In this document: one piece after another, positions 51,336 through 64,000 of the stretch
How positions within the stretch are numbered: position 1 is the stretch's first letter
Layout: every line of letters starts with the position of its first letter
Source: Sclerotinia nivalis
Taxonomy: Eukaryota > Ascomycota > Leotiomycetes > Helotiales > Sclerotiniaceae
Direction of reading: 5' to 3'
NCBI GenBank assembly: GCA_029531795.1
Contig: JAPEIS010000016.1
Coordinates: 124,001 to 188,000 of the forward strand
DNA: 64,000 nucleotides
The notes under the pieces: generated by a model
The model's input: only the letters and a program-made list of their open reading frames with translations
What the model was told of the DNA's origin: nothing
Database searches by the model: none
Made by a program: the position numbers and the translations under genes

Positions 51336-54300
51336 CAATGAATAAGATATCAGATATCAAATATCAAATACCCATCTACATCCCCATTCATCCCATCCAG
51401 ATACCTATCCCATGCAAATCCATTTAGTGTTTCAAGAATCAAATGCGCCTTCAAAACCCCCAGCCTCAAGCTTTTTCACCCACGCACGCTGTACCGAAAT
51501 ATGTGCATGGGTGGGGTAATGAAAGATTGTCTTGTTGATTTGTGGAAGGTTGCAACTTGGAAGGTTGGGAATGGGGAATTGGAGCCCAATTATGGAGACG
51601 GGTTTTTGAGGCTACTTTTTGAGGCTATCTATTTATGCCGGGTGTGCGGGTGATGTAAGTGTGGTGCGGGTGATAAAGGTGATTGTGGCGAGATATGGGT
51701 GTTTTGCGGGATTATAGAGTAGACTTGAGGAGGTCGGGAATCGGGATAATGGGATGGGATGGGAATGAGGGGTATGTAGAATACAAACATACTCCGTACT
51801 GTTAGATAATTAGATAGTTAGATAAAAGTGAGGATATCAATTCGATACGAGTACAGAAGACGATCTAATCGGTCTGAAAAGAAAGAAGAGATGGATAGGA
51901 GTTTTTCCGTAGGAAGATATACTTATATCTTTACCTACCTGATGGGTATGTATTCTTTTCTCTTTTTTATTCTATATCCTATCCTACGTTCTATATCTCA
52001 CTTCACTTACTTTCACTCAATCACTCAATTCATTCCAGGTACTCTATTGTAAGTACTTACTATTTGGATATCTATCTAGCTCTCTCATCGACTCTCTCTA
52101 TATATATCCTCTCTATATTCAAGATCTATTTATATATATATATATTCAAAACCAATACCATACAAATTCCTCTATATAACAAATTTCCCAATTTATAAAC
52201 ACATCAATTATCTAATAAATAGTCCGGGAATCAGGACAGCTACCCACCTAATAGCCATCTAGCCATCTAGCCATTTAGCCACCCACCTAATCCCTAGCCA
52301 AACGAAGATCTTCTGATCCCAATTCCCAAGGAATCTAGAATTTCCTTTCCTTTCTAGGGACCTTTGGGTTTGGGTTTTGAATTTTGAGCTTTGGGTTTTG
52401 AGGGATGAGCGGAAGGAGGAAAAGAACGAATGGGATATGATATGGTTGGGTTCATGTAGAATATTGATAGAAGAAAGAAAGGAAGAATAGAAGATGAGTG
52501 ATGGGATGGGTGAGATATTATTTTGAAGCTCATGTTAATATGTTAAGATTCTTTATTTATTACCCGAGGTTTATTATCCAATACCTGTCTGTCTACAGAG
52601 TATATCCAACAGCCAACATCCGATATCCGATCGAAAATTCATTTGAATTATAGAAGCCAAAAATACTCGATACATACCTAGATATAAACCAGGTTATCCA
52701 AACACCCACTCACACCACCCACACACACACAAACACACGAAATGAATCAATCCACCAACAACACGGCATCAACATTAAGTAATCAGGACCCTTTCATTTC
52801 CCCTCCATACTAGTCATCCACTCATCCACTCATATACCTTCTCCACCAGTTCCAATCGAAATCACACTTTCTTGATATAGCCAAGTACAGTACCAACCTA
52901 GTAACTACCTACCTAGGTGGCCACGCATCAGCACCACTGTAACAGACTTAAGTCACACAGGCCAGAAGGGTAACCATGTTTATTTGATGCTGTATCCGTA
53001 CAGTATCTATGCGTGCGTGCAGAACGCTTTCCCGTTTCTTTTCTTTTCTTTTTTCCCACTGTGCTTGATACGTTACCCTGCGCCTGATACCCTGTGCTTC
53101 CAGGTTGTCTTCTAGTACCACGGTGGAGACATCATTGTACAGGTAATCCTGTCTTGTATCGAATTTTTGAATGAAAGGGTCTTTTGGAGTGATAACCGAA
53201 CCAATCCTGAGTATTTGATTTTGAACAGTCTGGTTTACGGAGTATTGATGAAGTGGTGGCACTAATTGAAACCCTTTTGTTAGTGGATGGTAGTGGTTGC
53301 TGTTTATAGTATGATTGGTAGGAGATTTTGGTACTCGAATTCGAATTCGGATCTTTTCGATCATCTTTTTACGTCCATGATGGTGATGATAGAAGTTCAC
53401 CTGTGGAGAATTGGTGAAAGCTGTGATATGAAAAGTCGAACCATTCCTCTCGTGATGAGTAACCAGAATTTGAATTTGTGGTGGCAAATATCCTACCACC
53501 CATAATAGAAATCATTAATCGATCGGTCAGTAAATCAGTGTTCCCAATCCCAAGACTCATATCGAATCCGTCACTTTCCGCATGTAACATCGTGACTGCT
53601 TTCTATTCCCCAATTCGAAATTCGAGAATCGAGATCGAGGCTTTTTTATTCAAGGATTAATCACCTCGGAAGTAAAATTACCTGCGCAAAAGACTCGACA
53701 TGGAACAAATAAACAGCGGTTGAACTGGGGATTATGTTGCACTGTAACTTTGTAACGGGAATCTTTTCTTTGGGGTGGTGTAGACTCTACAGTGAATCAG
53801 TGAGTGAATCAGTGAATCAGTGATAGTGATACCTGGTACTGGTAGACTTGTCTGGACTCTGTAGGTTGGAAAAACGTGTACAACGATCTTTCGCATTGGA
53901 TCCTCGTGATTCGTGATTCAAGAACCTATAACCTACCTACCGGGTACTCACTCATCTCATAGAAAGAATTATGGAAGAAAATATTTCCGTCAGATGTACA
54001 GCCTGTACAGTGTTACCGCCAACAAAAAGTTCCAGAGTTGGCACATCCAATGCAAAAGTACCCGAATTCGTATCAAGTTTGGTGGGTCAAAAAGTTAGAC
54101 ACTCGGCTTATTTGGGTTTCTGAAGAGCCAAGGCTTGAGCCAGACCTTGATGAGATTCATGAGAGGGAAAAAAAAAAGGATTTATCAACGTTAACCGCTA
54201 TTGATCATCCGGGGGCTTGGTAGGTTGGTAGGCTTGTTAGATAGGCTTGGGAAAGATGGAGATTTACTCCGTAATTTGAAAAATTTGTAACAAAAGCATG

Positions 54301-56167
54301 ACCTTCCTGCAGATATCCAATATGGTTAAGGAGCTTGAAATGCTTGAAATGATTCCACTGTTTTGCAGTAGTTGAAATCGCTTATGAAAAGTTTCCAAAA
54401 GCTACCAATGCATGCTATGCTATACTGTGTGAAAGTTCTGCATATGGAAAGCTTAAGCATTAATGGTCGAGAAATATGGCCGGGTCTATCATGACATATA
54501 AATGACATCGCTTTAGACCTCACTGGACCTCTCGATGTTCAAGGCGTTTTTGGAACCATGAAATATCTTTTGGGATCATCATCTGGCCTTTGTCCGATTC
54601 AACAGTTTTGGTCAATTTCCACTTGTTTTAGTTTTCCCGTCGCAGGTGAGCTAGAAAGCTGTAAACATGGATCTGGAGAGGCTTGGATATGGATCGTCGT
54701 TTTTTTCTCGTGGTTTTTCGAAGCAGGCGCAAGCAATAATAGCCTACGGAACAAAAGGCTAGAAGTTACTGGTAATTGAATGTCATTGGATTTTTGATTA
54801 ATAGAATGGTAAACAGGGGTAAAAGAAAGTTGTACGGAATATAAACCTGTAATAGTGGATATTTTGATTGTCGCTCAATGGTTCTAGAAAGTCGAGAGAA
54901 TTGGAAATCAATGGAAATATTTTTCATAATTCATTTCATAAGAATGTATCATTCATTCATCAATGATCTTCATTCAATTATTTTAACTTTAGAAAAAGAA
55001 TAGTATGGGAAATTACGGAGTAAAACTTCATTTGGTCGGCAGGTACTAGGAAGCTTTGTCGCCAATGTTCCCGTTGTCGTTTGGGATTGTGGTTATTAGA
55101 TGTATTGGATGGAGACTCTGTATGTACGCGTGATTATACGGAATAAAATGATTGATTGATTGATGGGTTGAATGATAAAATAGGAGGTGAGTCAGTGATG
55201 TGTTCCTTTTACCAGGCTATTGCTGTTGTACATACATCGTACAGACTACAGTGCGTGCAGAATGAACTATTCTCAGAAATTGAGATGGCGCCGAAGAGAT
55301 TTGTCAAACCTCATTGGAAACATGTACCGGTCAAGACTGAACAGGTTGGGTTGTATAAAATGGAGAATCAATCAACAAATGAAATGAATGACTCGATGTA
55401 AGCGATGGATTAAATGTGAGACTTACAAAATCACAGCGGATCATCTTTACCAGCCTTTCCCTTCCTTTTCCATTTGACTGGTTCTTAGTGACCGGCATCC
55501 TTTTTTTGATCTCCATTTACTCCGTACTGCGTATTTTTCCAACCCGAAACCCCAAAAATAAGGGTCATCCATCTTTGAAGGGTTTAGATTTTGATCCAAT
55601 AAGATTAGGTTATTTATAGGCTTTGCAGCTGGTCCATCCTTTCGATGGCCACGTTGGCAAAGTAAGTTCTTCTGGTAGTAAATAAAGTGGCCGGCATACA
55701 GTTCCCAGTACAGTATTCCGTATACTTGAGGGAAAATGGATAAAGTTAATTGGTAGAATCAAGGTTAAATTTGTGATGAGATTATTTTTATGTGGGATTG
55801 GTTGCTGAGGAGAGAAACGGTCTCACAAGCACAAGCTGGGATGACTCTGATCTTCTTTCGTGTTGGTACGGAGGACTAGGTAGCTATTTTTTTTGGCCTG
55901 CTTGCGTAGTGATGATGGCTCACTCGATAGATGATTGTTGTTATTACGAGTTTGGTGTAGCCTTAACATCATCCTCTTCCTATTTCAGTCGGTCAAGATG
56001 TCATGATTGACGTATTAGTAAGGTTATAATAGAGTGATGAGTGATGAGTGATGAGCCATGGAGGGAGGCAAAAATAGGCAAAGGTTTTGTAGTAAAACTT
56101 GAATTTGACAGGAGGAACAATAACCATACCAATGCTTAGATAGATGTCATCTAACTTTTTTGGGGGG

Positions 56168-56189
56168 TTTTTTTTTTTTTTTTTTTTTT
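56168..56189. repeat. Poly-T run (22 T)
   Basis: G6 followed by 22 T then cgccttcggg, which resembles the end of the poly-T/cgccttcgggc segments near 46550. Confidence 0.85.
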
Positions 56190-56293
56190 CGCCTTCGGGT
56201 TGGGTTCGCATCAACCAACCAATCAAAATGAATGGATATTGAAGGTTAGAGATGGGTGTTGAATTTTGATGGAGGGAAAGAGCTGAGTAAGGG

Positions 56294-56346
56294 TACTACT
56301 ACTACTACCACTACTACTACCACTACTACTACCACTACTACTACTA
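56294..56346. repeat. Imperfect (TAC)n microsatellite
   Basis: About 53 bp of TAC/CTA triplets, interrupted at regular 12-base steps by CCA, giving a higher-order repeat. Confidence 0.85.
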
Positions 56347-57261
56347 GGTAGGTTGATGCATTTGATGCAGCGAAAAATCAAGAAAGCATTTGATGATACC
56401 CATAAATATCTTCAAGACCACCAATCAAAATTGATCATTATCCCATTCTATCGATCCTGCATCTTGAAGTCCCAAAAGAGAGAACGAATCTCACTCATCA
56501 TCATCTGGCGACAAGGAGTAACCTACAAGCAGAAGTATAATCATAACCTATGATATAAATTAACAAATATCGGTGTCCAAAGTATCAAGACTCAAGAGTA
56601 TCCAGAGTATATCCCAGAGTATAAGTGAATTGATGAATTGATGAATTGTACAGATTAGATTCATAGATTGGTTTTAACTCGGGTTTCCATAATTTCCTCC
56701 AGTCACTGCCACTCTGTTGACATGGTTGATTTGATTTGATGTTCGTTCCCCTTGGATCTAATATAATTATTCAATCAATTCAAATTCAATTCATTTTTGG
56801 TCAATAGAAATTAAATCACAACAATCAATCTGATGCCCGTTCTTTCAAATTCATATATATATACAAAAAGCCTTTGACCGGGTTGGAAAAAAAAAAGGTT
56901 CATAGAATATTAAGCATTCATTGATTTTCCCATTGATTTTCCTTTCCTTCAAAATATCCGCCCATCATGAACAAATTGATACGCTAAGGGGTAAGTTTTC
57001 TCTTGGACTTATACACTAAGAGAGCAAGCAACACAAGCAATACACACACACTCACATTCAAAACTAAAATAATTAAACTGCACTGCCAATACAAGCTTTG
57101 ATATCATTCTGCACCCTAACACACCCATCCGCCCACTCAAGCCACTCATTAAACCTTGCTAACCCGTTTTATTACATAGTATTTAGTATTTAGTATCTAT
57201 CTATCTAGGATTCACATTCACACCAATTCCTCCACCCCCGATAATGCATAATATCCAACCC

Positions 57262-57318
57262 AATTCAATCCCTCCAATCCAATTCAATCCCTCCAATCCA
57301 TTTCAATCCCTCCAATCC
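57262..57318. repeat. 19-bp tandem repeat, three copies
   Basis: Unit aattcaatccctccaatcc at 57262-57280 and 57281-57299, and a one-base variant at 57300-57318. Partial units follow. It lies in the upstream region of the cyclin gene. Confidence 0.85.
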
Positions 57319-58924
57319 ATCCAATCCAAATTTTCTCTTCTCACTCTTTACTGTAGCTGGGAAACTTTCTATCAGGGAAAATCCACTTCTTTATATCTGG
57401 ACTAAACAAAATAAACCAAGAGTTAAACTACGAAGACAAGACTCTTTTGTTTAAACTACGGAAGGAAAGGAAAGGAACCTCTTTTTTCTTTTTTTCCCTT
57501 TTCTCTTTGATATTCTCCACTCACACAAAAATCATTTCACAACTTCTTTTTGAATCTAAGGATTTACCTTTAAGGTTTATTACCCTTTCCCTAATTCTAT
57601 CATCTTCATCTTCTTCTTCTTCTCCTCCTCCTCTCCACCTCGACCACCTTTTACATCACCACCCACCATTTTCTTCTCCATCCCATCCATCAATCTTCAC
57701 CTCTCTTCCTTTGGACAGATTTAGAAGTTTTTGAAATTGTCGGACTACATCTTCCTCCATTTCTCAACAATAAAACTTCCACCCTATTCTATTGGAACAT
57801 TTATCCTTTCCACCTTATTTTCCGTGTATCCCGACATACGACCTCGATTTTTTTTTTTTTTCATTTTTTTTTTTTTCACGAATCCATCCTCCCATTTCGA
57901 CATCAGGTCTACAGGTCCTACATTGCCTGTTTCTCCTTGGAACAATACGATCACGAAAACAAGTTGCATCGGTTTAAGAAGATCAAAATTCAATAGAAGA
58001 TTATCCTCTGAAGACTTCACTGTCAAGAAAAGGTTCGTACAATTATTTCACACTCAATTTTTTAACTTGTTTCGCTTCCTGGAACACCACAATATTATTT
58101 TACATTCCATCATCCTGAATACAACAACAATAACCACCACATCGATAAGTCTTACGACAATGTACACGAATCTCCCATTGATTACCAACACTTCCTTCTT
58201 CTCGAATATGTCAAATTCAAATCATCTATCTTCGATTCAATACTATTCATTCATTCATTCTTCTGCCCTGTCATTTCAACGTCTGGGTAGTTTTAGATAT
58301 CTTTCGATATTTTTCGGCATTTCAAGAATCAGTCGCATCTTTGTCACATCTTCACAGTCTATTATTTGGTGTATCAGAATCGGCACAGACTTGATTTCAC
58401 GACTAATTTTACACTTTTTGAATGTCAGCTAATAATTTCTTAAAGGATTAACCTAGAATTTCAAGGACTCGATATTCACTTGCACCGTTGCATGATCGAT
58501 TAGTTCCAAAAGTTAGTGTTTCGCTATCCAAGCACCACTCAAACTTTTACTTCGATTATTCTCGTACCATAAGGAATACTTCTTTCAATCACGCCATTTG
58601 CGATCATCTTTTCCGTCTTGCAAAAGTAATACAAAAGTTTTATTCATTTATCAACTTTTACTTTGAACAAAATCGATTGATGGCTCAGACACAACAATAA
58701 ATTTCAACCTCGCTCTTCAATAAAACATCCTTTGTCAACCCGGCAACCACGATAGGACACCATTTAATACGAAGCTTCATCGTTTAGTAGTATCAGTCAG
58801 TCAGCTTGCTTGCTTGATAAACTAGCACACCCTTACTATTACAACAATTCACAGCAAGAAACATTTTCTTGCTACCGACTAGATTCCACAGAATCTCGTC
58901 GGACCCCTCGAAACTTCGCCCATC

Positions 58925-59923
58925 ATGGTTCCCGGAGGTGTATGTGCTCATCTGGAATATCAGATTGAGGACATGACAGACTATGTGGCAGAAATGGCAC
59001 AGAGACTTGTTGACCCCACCACACCAGTTGCTCCAGAATTTCGAAAATTCGTTCTCGGACTCCTTTCGTCTACCCGTCTTCCTCATACCACTATTCTCCT
59101 CGGCATGAACTATCTAGCGAACCGACTCGAAACCTTGAAGACCGTATCAAGAGGTGGTCAGATGTGGCGACTTTTGACAATTGGATTACTTCTGGGAAGC
59201 AAGTTCTTGGATGATAATACATTCCAGAACAAATCCTGGTCAGAAGTTAGTGGTATTGCAGTTGCCGAACTCAACAAGATGGAACATACTTGGTTGGAAG
59301 ATATCGACTGGAAGTTGTATGTCGATCTTGACAATAGTTCGGCATACCAAGCATGGTTGGCAAACTGGAAGCAATGGGCTGCAGATAGGAAGAAGGTTAA
59401 GGCCGCCACTATTGAACGCCTTTCGGCTCCACCTGCACCATTGGCTCCGATCGATACCAACGTTTCACGCCCACGTCAATCCAACTCCATCTACAGAGGC
59501 TATCCGCAAAGTGCTACACAAGAGCGACAACAATATGTTCACTACGAACATCCTGCTTGGGCCAATCATTCATACCCTACCCCTCAACATACACCACCAT
59601 CTGCTCCTGATTCAGGTGTGACTACACCAGAAAATTGGAGTGCTACTGGTCCAGCACCACAGTATGATTGGGGTATGTACAGCCAGTATGCGAAAGCATA
59701 CAATATGGCCGCAGCAAACACTCCTTATGTTATGCCAGATATGTCTACTCGATTCCACAACCAATGGCCTCACCACTATAGTCCTCACCACTACAGTCCT
59801 CAACATTACTTTCATCAGTATAGTATTTGGAACCATCAACCTTCGGACTATGCTTCTCAAGTAAAGCAACCTTACTTCATGCCTCACAATGCATACGGAG
59901 GACACCAGACTGTTGTCAATTGA
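58925..59923 (+). CDS. Pcl/Clg1-type cyclin
   Basis: Cyclin of the PHO80/Pcl-like group, closest in style to Clg1, a partner of Pho85-type CDKs in nutrient and polarity control. Single exon, 332 aa from ATG 58925 (context catcATGG). The cyclin box spans about residues 15-145: VAEMAQRLVD, FVLGLLSSTRLPHTTILLG, NYLANRLETLK, WRLLTIGLLLGSKFLDDNTF, WSEVSGIAVAELNKME and W..DIDWKLYVDL. The rest is a Pro/Tyr/His/Gln-rich low-complexity tail with short HHYSP repeats (about residues 284-297). Related proteins often carry an N-terminal extension. In-frame codons continue upstream of the ATG to a possible acceptor (TTCCACAG, 58887-58890), so a 5' exon may be missing. The gene has a 15-kb gene-free upstream region and a long leader. 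Confidence 0.88.
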   Translation: MVPGGVCAHLEYQIEDMTDYVAEMAQRLVDPTTPVAPEFRKFVLGLLSSTRLPHTTILLGMNYLANRLETLKTVSRGGQMWRLLTIGLLLGSKFLDDNTFQNKSWSEVSGIAVAELNKMEHTWLEDIDWKLYVDLDNSSAYQAWLANWKQWAADRKKVKAATIERLSAPPAPLAPIDTNVSRPRQSNSIYRGYPQSATQERQQYVHYEHPAWANHSYPTPQHTPPSAPDSGVTTPENWSATGPAPQYDWGMYSQYAKAYNMAAANTPYVMPDMSTRFHNQWPHHYSPHHYSPQHYFHQYSIWNHQPSDYASQVKQPYFMPHNAYGGHQTVVN

Positions 59924-62900
59924 GTACGACTCAACATGTTTCATCGATCAGTTTAATTCTATACACGGGAATACATTCGGCGCAAGACTCGCCGTTACAA
60001 AAGTTCTTGATTTCAATTATTTCCTTTCAGTGGCTTACGAAGCTCACATCACGTTTACAAAAAGAGGTGTCGTCAACGGTCCGTTGGTCTCCTTTATCAC
60101 ATTCAAGGATGACTCGATAATAACTACACGGATTTCTCGTCCTACTATCACGATCTCGAGTTGCGTTGCACCTTCAAGTGGCCGCCTCGATCTTACGACT
60201 TTACTTTTTCAAAACACATTTACGGCGTTACATTAAGCGATTTTAGATATTTCATTTGTTTTTCTCAAAATGGGTTGGCATGGGACCTGGAAGGTTTCTG
60301 GTCTGGCGTTTGGGTTTTTAGGGGCTTGGGAGAGGTTTACTGACTGAATTTTTCTCCTCTTCTTTGCAAATTTTGCCCTTTAGACGATTGTGCTCAAGTT
60401 CAGAGCTATACAAAAAATTCATGGCAGCTTTCTTTGGGCTTGCTATTGCAAAATGTAATTATGCAGAGATTTTTTTTTCTTCGGCTTTTCGGCTCTTGCT
60501 TCATCTAGGAGCAGTCTTCAAAAAGCAAATTTCTTGTACTATGTTTTGTTATTTTGGATTCTCAGTCGGCTTCTCATTAATGTTGGAGGGGTTGATATGC
60601 ACAAAAATGGCTGGAAGAGGGTATAAGGGAAGGATTGCGTTTGTTTTCGATTTTTCGATTTCCTCTTTCCACAAATGATGAATGAGTATCATTCTGATTT
60701 TGATCAAGATTAAGATACATGGGGAATATTTGGGTGGAATGGATGTGGCATGGCTCGCGAATTTGATATCTTCTTTGCGTGAAAGATTGGAACATATTGG
60801 GAAGGAGGGAAAATTCTATTCGGTTGCGATTCAACTATTTTCTGGTTTGTTAGGGGGACCATATTTTGCTTCGTTATTGAGATGAGCTGAGTCAAAAAGA
60901 CATTTTGGCTTGATTGCTTGCATACTTGAGCAAGTTATATCAGAACAAAAAAGGGCATACTTGGGTCTAAGAGTTTCAATATCAGTTGGGGCTCTGGATA
61001 CAAGAAAGATGGATATTTTTTCTCTTTTACGAAACGATTTTATGATGGGTTCTTGATATCCTGAGTTATTACTCGACTTTTTCGACTTTTCATTCGAGGG
61101 GTTTTTTTTCTTCAAAGGTGATGGAATTTGAATGGATTGAAATGGATCCGATTGTCTACATTGTCGTCTGTGGATGAAGTGGGAGTAGGAGAGAATTTAT
61201 TATACCATTTGGGCGGTTTGCATGGAATGGGTTTGGGACTTACTTGAAACATGGATGAGGGGATGGTGAAAGGAGGACATAGATTGAGGATATGGGAATG
61301 GATGGGGGTACTTAGAGAAACCTTGGGATGGAGGCTAGAAGACGATGATTTGTGATGATCTTTTAGATTAATGGAAGTTCATTACCTTTTGAATTTTTTT
61401 TGACTTTGATATGTGCGTGTGTGTGTGTGTGTGTGTACGGAACGGTAGCGTAAATGCGGATTGGATATGTATATAATGTGAGAGGTGAAAGGCAACGGAA
61501 AATGAACGACCGGAAATGAGGCAAATCAATTTCCATCGTTTGTTTAATCTCGTCCAAGGAATCCATCCCTTAGATACCTGCTACGTACCTACGGAATAGT
61601 TTCCACGCAGTATGCATGCAATATTCAGTACGCGGTATTTAGATTCTGAGTGAGCGCATGCTTCGTACGGTGGTTTGTATGAATTGGTATTTAGAATTTA
61701 GTAGATTCTTACAAAATCTTCTTATTTTCATCATGGATGGATATTATATTTAGGGTTTTTCGATAGATATCCATCTATCCTCTACCTCTATCTCTTACTC
61801 CCGTACTGGAAATTCTTTATCTCGATTCGGGTGCGTTTTCAAGGGGTGGATTATACATATATATCATGTAATAGCAGCAATACCAATACAATTGGAAGGA
61901 ATCAGGCCTTGGTTGTTTTGAATTTTTATATCATTAATCGGGTTGAGGTTTGATTTGGAAGGATTGGAGGAGATGGGAGATGGGAGATGGGAGATGGGTT
62001 TCTAATGGAGTTTTGAAGGGAGTAAATGGGTGTTGGATTTGGTAGTGAAGATGGAGGTGGAGGTGAGATTTATAGTGGCGGTGAAAATTGATTTTTTTTG
62101 GAGTTGATGTGATGAGTAAAGTTTTTGACAACAACACTAGAGCAGAAAAGAAGAAAAGAAGAATGAGATGGGAAAGTGCTTCTAGTGCAGATTCCAGGTT
62201 TATTTGAGCTATTTCAAGTCCAGCTGCTTCCAGGTATTAAGATTTAAAGTTGGGGGGTGTAGACGCCGATCTTGGAATTTAATTGTGCTTGCTTTCTTTG
62301 TTTTTGATTATTTTAAAGCTTTACTTTCGAGGTCATTTTATACCGCATGTGGGAATATTCGATATTGCCTTGAGTTGAAACTAAGGAAATGTGAACGAAT
62401 TTAGAAGAACTCTAGAGAAGAATATCGAGATGTAAGATATGTATACTTCAAGATTTGGGTGGACCGAAACTTTTTGATAGAGGGGAAGTCTATATATATA
62501 TATATGATTCCGAGAACAACTTTTTACTCTTCATGATACTTCTAGGCCCATGTATTTTGTGTGATAGGATTTATTTTGTTGCATTACTGCGTGTTGTCAT
62601 TGGAGTTGCGGGAATGTGAAGTCTTGATTTGATGAGGTTGTGGATTATGGATTTGGGGTTAGGAATTAGGGTATTGGTAGTGAGGGAGTTAGTACTTTGA
62701 TGATGAAAATAACTTCGAGGATGGGAGGATTGGGATAGTGGTGGTTGTGATGGTTGTGATGGTGAGAATGCTAATGTAATTATTGGGATATATTAGGAAG
62801 GATATAGGATAGATGGACAATGAGCGAGCTCCTAAACTCAGCGAGTACAAGAATCTTTCCCACCTGCATAAATCTTCATCCCTTAAGTTCTTTTCATAAT

Positions 62901-64000
62901 ACCTTAATTTTGAATATTGAATTGGTTTTATACCTCCAAAGTTCATCCAATAGCTGATTTTCGTCTAGCTATTACCTCTGTAGTGCATCTCCTGATGAAT
63001 CTAAAAGAAGAGGAATTCTAGTATTCAGACAGTGTACCAGCGGATCATCCATCACACCGAACTTCTATTTATTTCAAACGGAGAAAAGTTTTAGATGATT
63101 CCCCTATAAAAATATATACCTCTAAGGTTATATATAAGTCTCCAGAATACGAATTGAAATATTTCACAATGCTGTGGTAAACAGGCTGATAAATACTTGG
63201 TTGTGCAATCCTGAGTGCTGAACCTAGAATCTCGAGTAGATGTTATTTTTATCTCGGAGTCTTTCTTTGATTTATTTTTGTGTTAAATTGGGATTGTTGA
63301 TGTTATTCTCGAGCTTGATTTTTTATTATTATTATCTCATCTATCTTATTCTCTATTATAAACCCTCACTTTCACTGTCACAAACGATAACTGCCATGTT
63401 CTTCTCATTCCTACCAAGATAAGCATGATTTCATCTCCTTTGTAATCCAGATCATCTTCTTCTCAATTGCTTTTTATACAAATCAGCTAGAAGAATACTC
63501 AAAATAAACAATCCTACCTCTCGACTTTCTATGAAATATCTACTTCACACCAAAATAGGAATCATCAAAACCCTCGAATTTATCGAAACAACAAAAATAG
63601 CCACTAGACCATGGCATCTTGCTAGGATGCAAGAGGATATAGAACAAGAAGGCGAAGGAGAAGGGGGTGAATCAGGAGAAAATGGTTAATTGGATCAATT
63701 TGATCAATTTGGTTATTTTGATCAACTTACCCCTCTATGCGGGGTAAATCGTTCCAATTTCGAATTATATCATATTTCATTTGTTATTTTCTTTATTATA
63801 TACGAGAGTATTTGTAAAGCGGGCTTTGTTCCCCAGGATTAGTTTTCACTTCCCCCATTCAAAATTAGTAGATTGAGGCTATCTCAATCTCTTCAAATTG
63901 TACTAGCTACAGCCTAATACGGCCAGCATTTCACCAGTTGTTATTTGTTAGGAGCCTACAAAGCTTCTAGCCGTCTTAGATAGTCTTAGACTCAGTGTAG
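59924..64000. other. 3' flank of cyclin gene, no supported gene
   Basis: About 4.1 kb. Holds the cyclin 3' UTR. Low-complexity sites are a (GT)n run (61416-61436), GAGATGG tandem units (about 61972-61997) and (TA)n (about 62491-62503). ORFs of 60-100 codons have no motif. A weak candidate exon at 63531-63689 is listed separately. Confidence 0.4.
63531..63689 (+). CDS. Candidate small ORF or terminal exon
   Basis: An open frame from ATG 63531 to TAA 63687-63689 (52 aa) reads KTLEFIETTKIATRPWHLAR and ends in an acidic Glu/Gly tail. The frame stays open upstream to a possible acceptor (aaatcAG near 63486), so it could be the last exon of a gene. It has coding-like composition, unlike its surroundings, but no family was recognised. 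Confidence 0.25.
   Translation: MKYLLHTKIGIIKTLEFIETTKIATRPWHLARMQEDIEQEGEGEGGESGENG

Larger units (their letters stand above)
46404..58924. other. Rest of gene-poor region, incl. cyclin promoter and leader
   Basis: 12.5 kb with only short or low-complexity ORFs. Simple repeats are called separately. 48.7-49.8 kb holds a possible split small gene (see findings). From about 57.4 kb to 58.92 kb the plus strand is pyrimidine-rich with many short ORFs (largest 57731-58432, low complexity). I read this as the long promoter and 5' leader of the cyclin gene. No tRNA or rRNA was seen. Confidence 0.45.

Noticed and set aside
52948..53499. 183-codon minus-strand ORF
   Set aside because: Low-complexity, no domain or signal peptide, and composition like the surrounding desert.
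57731..58432. 233-codon ORF upstream of the cyclin
   Set aside because: Ser/Thr/Ile/Phe-rich low-complexity translation of a CT-rich leader, with no recognisable motif.

Overview
The window is nuclear DNA of a filamentous ascomycete. Introns are short (about 48-220 bp) with GT-AG ends and CTAAC-like branch points, and intergenic DNA is AT-leaning. The gene set includes a fungal HIR3, a ChAPs exomer subunit, a purine-cytosine permease, an SRPK-like kinase and a Pcl/Clg1-type cyclin. Protein style and gene order suggest Leotiomycetes, probably Sclerotiniaceae (Botrytis/Sclerotinia/Monilinia group). That placement is inference, since no database was searched. No tRNA, rRNA or CRISPR array was found.

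Layout. 0-8 kb is a conserved block: the 3' end of SEM1/DSS1, phosphoglycerate kinase, an Mpv17/PMP22-family membrane protein, a small secreted cysteine-rich protein, and a small one-TM protein whose single intron looks GC-AG. 8-15 kb is gene-poor and holds a decayed C2H2 zinc-finger gene and a frameshifted 2EXR-like gene. 15-32 kb is dense and mostly intact: purine-cytosine permease, HIR3 (1838 aa, histone chaperone complex), a seven-exon amidohydrolase/CE9-like gene divergent from HIR3, a coiled-coil protein, and a ChAPs gene with a reading-frame problem near its 5' end.

32-43.6 kb is an accessory, transposon-worn block. A secreted FAD/BBE-type oxidoreductase gene is split by a 527-bp AT-rich LTR-like insertion with a target-site duplication, and its last ~30 codons survive on the far side. 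Beyond it lie three copies of a ~133-bp LTR-like element, each with its own perfect 5-bp duplication, a fourth different LTR-like element (181 bp, TG...CA), a Ty1/copia RNase H remnant, several broken genes, and one apparently intact SRPK-like kinase that starts 29 bp after one of the LTRs.

43.4-58.9 kb is a 15.5-kb stretch with no convincing gene, only simple repeats and short ORFs. It ends in a long pyrimidine-rich leader before a cyclin gene (58.9-59.9 kb). The last 4 kb has only weak candidates.

The genes do not form one pathway. The conserved blocks are housekeeping (proteasome lid, glycolysis, chromatin, trafficking, nucleobase uptake). The most interesting biology is the set of dated insertion scars in the accessory block and the LTR-derived leader of the kinase gene.
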